In this document: piece by piece, positions 5,104 through 7,008 of the stretch
How positions within the stretch are numbered: position 1 is the stretch's first letter
How the letters are laid out: the number at the start of each line of letters is the position of its first letter
Assembly: GCF_910579375.1 (NCBI RefSeq)
Contig: NZ_CAJTUJ010000098.1
Coordinates: forward strand, 1 to 7,008
Reading direction: 5' to 3'
DNA length: 7,008 nt
Source: an uncultured Rikenella sp.
GTDB lineage: Bacteria > Bacteroidota > Bacteroidia > Bacteroidales > Rikenellaceae
Notes under the pieces: generated by a model
The model's database searches: none
What the model saw: the letters and a program-made list of their open reading frames with translations, nothing else
Told to the model about the DNA's origin: nothing
Translations under genes and position numbers: made by a program

Positions 5104-6108
5104 ATGAAACATCTATTACTCTCATTGGCCATGCTTTTCGGGGCGGTGGCAGCCTATGGTCAGGGAGGCGATTTGATGCAGCCGGGCGTTTATCAGGACG
5201 GGATTACCGTAACCAAACAGAACGGGAAATACGGGCTGATGGATGTGACCAAACGGGTCTTCACTCCGGTGATTTACGAAAGTATCGCGCCGTTCGAAGA
5301 CGGTCTCGCGAAAGTGAAACGCGACGGCCGGTATGGTTTCGTGAATACCTTGGGGCTCGAAGTGGTGGCCCCGGTTTACGACTCGATCTCTCCGTTCCAG
5401 AGCGGGGTGGCCAAAGTCAAGAAAAACGGATACTACGGCTTGATCAATCGCGCGGGACGTGAAGTCGCCAGTGTGAGCTACGACGCCATTACCGACTTCG
5501 AAGACGGGGTGGCCAAGATGTGGAAACGCGGACGTTGCGGACTGATCAGTATGTCGGGCTATGAACTGGCCCCGTGCGTGTACAACGCCATCGACGAATT
5601 CGTGAATAAAATCGCCCTGGTTTACAAAGACGGACGTTTCGGGATGATCGACAACGCCGGGAACCAGATCGCCCAACCGATTTATAAGGAAATCGCACCG
5701 TTCGATGAAAACGGTTTGGCCTTTGCATCGCGAGATGGGAAATACGGCTACCTCTCTTATATGGGTGACGAGATTATTCCGGTGCAATACGACGAAATCT
5801 CGAACTTCATCGACGGGGTGGCACGGGTATCGAAGAACGGTCGGTACGGTTTTGTGAATACCTTAGGGCAGGAGTTCATCACCACTATTTATGACAGCGC
5901 GACCGCATTTTCGAACGGGTTGGCAGTCGTGGAAAGCAACGGGCGATTCGGGATCGTGGATATCCAGGGTCGGACAGTTGTTCCGTGCAACTACGCATCT
6001 CGGGAAGACGCAATCCGGGCTTTCGAAAACCTGACCGTCGTGAAGTCTTCGAAACGGGATCGGAACGACGACGGCGCTTCGACCCGGAAAGCCGGGACTT
6101 CGAAATAG
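5104..6108 (+). CDS. Secreted WG-repeat protein
   Basis: A 334-residue protein of eight WG-type (KWG) repeats. Residues 1-19 are a Sec signal peptide (MKHLLLSLAMLFGAVAAYG, cleaved before Gln20), placing it in the periplasm or outside. Repeat cores are NGKYGLMD (40-47), DGRYGFVN (74-81), NGYYGLIN (108-115), RGRCGLIS (142-149), DGRFGMID (176-183), DGKYGYLS (211-218), NGRYGFVN (245-252) and NGRFGIVD (279-286), spaced 34 residues (35 once), each followed by a Y(D/E)xIxxFxxG(L/V)A strand. Residues 287-334 are a polar, charged tail. WG proteins are thought to be beta-rich binding scaffolds; no ligand is known here. The ATG at 5104 is chosen for the signal peptide; the frame extends upstream through the promoter. 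No Shine-Dalgarno, but an AT-rich start context. Monocistronic, with its own promoter and terminator. Confidence 0.93.
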   Translation: MKHLLLSLAMLFGAVAAYGQGGDLMQPGVYQDGITVTKQNGKYGLMDVTKRVFTPVIYESIAPFEDGLAKVKRDGRYGFVNTLGLEVVAPVYDSISPFQSGVAKVKKNGYYGLINRAGREVASVSYDAITDFEDGVAKMWKRGRCGLISMSGYELAPCVYNAIDEFVNKIALVYKDGRFGMIDNAGNQIAQPIYKEIAPFDENGLAFASRDGKYGYLSYMGDEIIPVQYDEISNFIDGVARVSKNGRYGFVNTLGQEFITTIYDSATAFSNGLAVVESNGRFGIVDIQGRTVVPCNYASREDAIRAFENLTVVKSSKRDRNDDGASTRKAGTSK

Positions 6109-6136
6109 GACGGATATTAGCACAGATTGACTATAC

Positions 6137-6174
6137 GAGTAGCCTGCTGTTTTTACGGCAGGCTACTCTTTTTT
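6137..6174 (+). terminator. Intrinsic terminator of the WG-repeat gene
   Basis: GAGTAGCCTGC (6137-6147) pairs perfectly with GCAGGCTACTC (6158-6168) around a 10-nt loop and is followed by six T (6169-6174). It lies 28 bp after the stop codon. Five A or T bases in the stem plus a T-rich loop leave it weaker on the reverse strand. Confidence 0.9.
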
Positions 6175-6279
6175 AGGGTCACGTGAGAGGGCAGGATGTT
6201 TTTGTTATTTGTATAGGCTATCTCGCGCGGAACAGAGAACAGAGGGTAGAGGCTACCAGTGGAAATGCGCGAGCATTTT

Positions 6280-6319
6280 CCGTCCACGGGACGTGGGGCC
6301 CGGCCGGCCCGAGGCCAGT
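6280..6319. repeat. 40-bp shared module, copy B
   Basis: Copy of 2381-2420. The hairpin CCACG-GGA-CGTGG (6284-6296) is unchanged. It is preceded here by the AAATGC hairpin rather than by the GCG-clamp hairpin, which sits about 30 bp downstream instead. This is a rearrangement of module order between the arrays. Confidence 0.7.
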
Positions 6320-6350
6320 CTCCTCAAGCTAAATCGCGCAGGCGCGTTAA

Positions 6351-6395
6351 GCGATACATAGTATCGCTCCGTCCCGCCGGTGCGCCCATCGGGCG
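6351..6395. repeat. Two triloop hairpins
   Basis: GCGATAC-ATA-GTATCGC (6351-6367) is the partner of 2364-2380, with the same TTAA and CCGTCC flanks. CGCCC-ATC-GGGCG (6383-6395) follows and is succeeded by TTTTGTT, so on the plus strand it resembles a weak terminator. Just before them CGCGC-AG-GCGCG lies at 6335-6346. Confidence 0.7.
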
Positions 6396-6442
6396 TTTTG
6401 TTAGGGCTCTCGTTGCCTTATTAACCGTCCGCCGCCCGCGCA

Positions 6443-6554
6443 GGGCAGTTCCAGGCGGATCAAAGCTCGACCGCGCGCGATCGCTGAAGTAGGAAATCAT
6501 TCAAACGCGTGATTCGCGTTTGAATAAGATTTCCGCCAGCGCGCGAACAAAGAA
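6443..6554. repeat. Long-hairpin module, copy B
   Basis: Copy of 2414-2527. The stem is 6492-6509 with 6515-6534 around the same TGATT loop. The left arm lacks 3 nt present in copy A, leaving a bulge. Near the loop, A-T in copy A is G-C here and the G-T wobble of copy A is an A-T pair, so both differences keep or improve pairing. Confidence 0.8.
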
Positions 6555-6585
6555 TTGGACGAAGAGCTGGGCCGATTCTGCCATT

Positions 6586-6600
6586 TGCCCACCGTGGGCA
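6586..6600. repeat. Triloop hairpin TGCCCA-CCG-TGGGCA
   Basis: A perfect 6-bp stem with a 3-nt loop, between the long-hairpin and TTCGGC-hairpin modules. Array A has at the comparable place the CACCC-GAA-GGGTG hairpin (2552-2564), which is unrelated in sequence. Confidence 0.65.
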
Positions 6601-6664
6601 CGCGGGGCCTGCCCGGCCGACGCGTTCGCGCCACGGCGGGCGGCCTTTATTACTTAAAAGTAAC

Positions 6665-6747
6665 CGCGCGCCGCCGCCTAAAGAAGCGATTCAGCTATTT
6701 CGGCGGTAGCCGAATATGGACGAATCGCGCAAGGCGCGCGAATAAAG
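6665..6747. repeat. TTCGGC-hairpin module, copy B
   Basis: Copy of 2606-2689. CGATTC (6687-6692) still pairs with GAATCG (6722-6727), and TTCGGC with GCCGAA around GGTA, but the middle of the stem is mismatched. The CGCGC-AAG-GCGCG hairpin (6726-6738) is intact. Just upstream is an AT palindrome, TTACTT-AA-AAGTAA (6650-6663). Confidence 0.7.
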
Positions 6748-6787
6748 GATTGGGAAAAGACGGTTCAAAGCCCATCCGCGCGAAAGC

Positions 6788-6828
6788 GCGGCAGAGCGAA
6801 AGCGGAGCCGCAGTGAGGCCGACACGGG
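6788..6828. repeat. GAAA-tetraloop module, copy B
   Basis: Copy of 2786-2826. The outer GCGGC/GCCGC stem, the GC pairs and the GAAA loop (6788-6811) are unchanged. The left internal-loop strand is AGA rather than GGA, and the tail differs at two positions. Confidence 0.7.
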
Positions 6829-6863
6829 GCGGAGAACTGGGCTCTGCTTTGGGCGGTGCTTTT

Positions 6864-6933
6864 GCGACCTTATAGGTCGCCGTCCTCGGCGAGGGCGACG
6901 CATTAGCGGCGCGCGGGGGGCGCGCCGAGGACG
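6864..6933. repeat. Variable hairpin plus inverted-repeat module, copy B
   Basis: GCGACCT-TAT-AGGTCGC (6864-6880) abuts CGTCCTCGGCG (6881-6891), the exact reverse complement of CGCCGAGGACG (6923-6933). The latter module is almost identical to 2871-2921 (53 versus 51 bp), but the hairpin stem differs from its array A counterpart at four consecutive pairs and in all three loop bases. Confidence 0.8.
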
Positions 6934-6993
6934 AACTTGAAAGAATGGATGAACTTTGAGGGTGGGTTGGGCTGTGCTTTGGGTTGATCTTTT

Positions 6994-7008
6994 GCGGCTC
7001 GCAGAGCC
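6994..7008. repeat. GCG-clamp hairpin cut by the window end
   Basis: GCGGCTC-GCA-GAGCC, with the last two stem bases beyond the window. Preceded by CTTTT like 2938-2954, from which it differs by a compensated T-A to C-G pair and one loop base. Confidence 0.6.

Larger units (their letters stand above)
6238..7008. repeat. Intergenic hairpin array B (composite repeat, cut by window end)
   Basis: No credible gene from 6109 to the end; open frames at 6259-6492 and 6555-6875 read through inverted repeats in GC-rich DNA and show no domain. The array opens with ACAGAGGGTAGAGG, as array A does with ACAGAGGGTTGGG at 2339-2351. The modules listed for array A follow with changed spacing: the long-hairpin to TTCGGC-hairpin interval is 222 bp here and 192 bp in A, and the large nested hairpin of A is missing. 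A GGGTAGAGG motif here precedes a different hairpin, AAATGC-GCGA-GCATTT (6263-6278). Confidence 0.8.

Noticed and set aside
6259..6875. Plus-strand open frames of 77 and 106 codons in array B
   Set aside because: Both run through hairpin modules that are non-coding in array A, with no shared frame or conserved peptide between copies.
2337..7008. Insertion sequence or composite transposon bounded by arrays A and B
   Set aside because: The arrays are in the same orientation and could in principle flank a unit, but there is no transposase, terminal repeat or target duplication, and the enclosed MFS and WG genes look like ordinary chromosomal genes.

Overview
The window looks like a GC-rich member of the Bacteroidales. 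A Rikenellaceae/Alistipes-like genome is my guess, not a demonstrated assignment. The support is: two good Bacteroidetes sigma-ABfr -7 elements (TAnnTTTG), no Shine-Dalgarno sequences, Sec signal peptides on a TPR and a WG-repeat protein, an MFS transporter of a type common in Bacteroidetes, and a C-terminal fragment ending GFQLRCLSE, typical of Bacteroidales FISUMP/DUF1566-like surface proteins. No rRNA, tRNA, CRISPR, integrase, transposase or reverse transcriptase was seen.

Layout. 1-288: gene-free, with two triloop hairpins, an AT-armed inverted repeat and a promoter that almost touches the next start codon. 289-2331 (+): secreted TPR protein. 2337-3207: gene-free hairpin array A. 3212-3508 (-): C-terminal remnant of a FISUMP-like gene with its own minus-strand terminator. 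3514-4905 (+): MFS transporter. 4906-5103: promoter and a foldable 5' leader. 5104-6108 (+): secreted WG-repeat protein, followed by a strong intrinsic terminator at 6137-6174. 6238-7008: gene-free hairpin array B, running off the window end.

The three intact genes share a strand but are separated by long non-coding stretches, and two have their own promoter, so they do not look like one operon. The TPR and WG proteins are both exported repeat scaffolds of unknown partner. No shared pathway can be read from the sequence.

The unusual content is the intergenic DNA. Arrays A and B are diverged mosaic copies of one composite element, sharing modules mostly in the same order. They are packed with short hairpins whose loops are nearly always 3 nt. 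At equivalent places between conserved flanks the stems differ in sequence but stay base-paired (compensatory changes), including one hairpin almost wholly replaced. I count about 18 perfect triloop hairpins in the window, seven sharing a GCG...CGC clamp. This is either a large structured non-coding RNA/REP-like family or a DNA-level palindrome-rewriting process. I do not recognise it as a named element.
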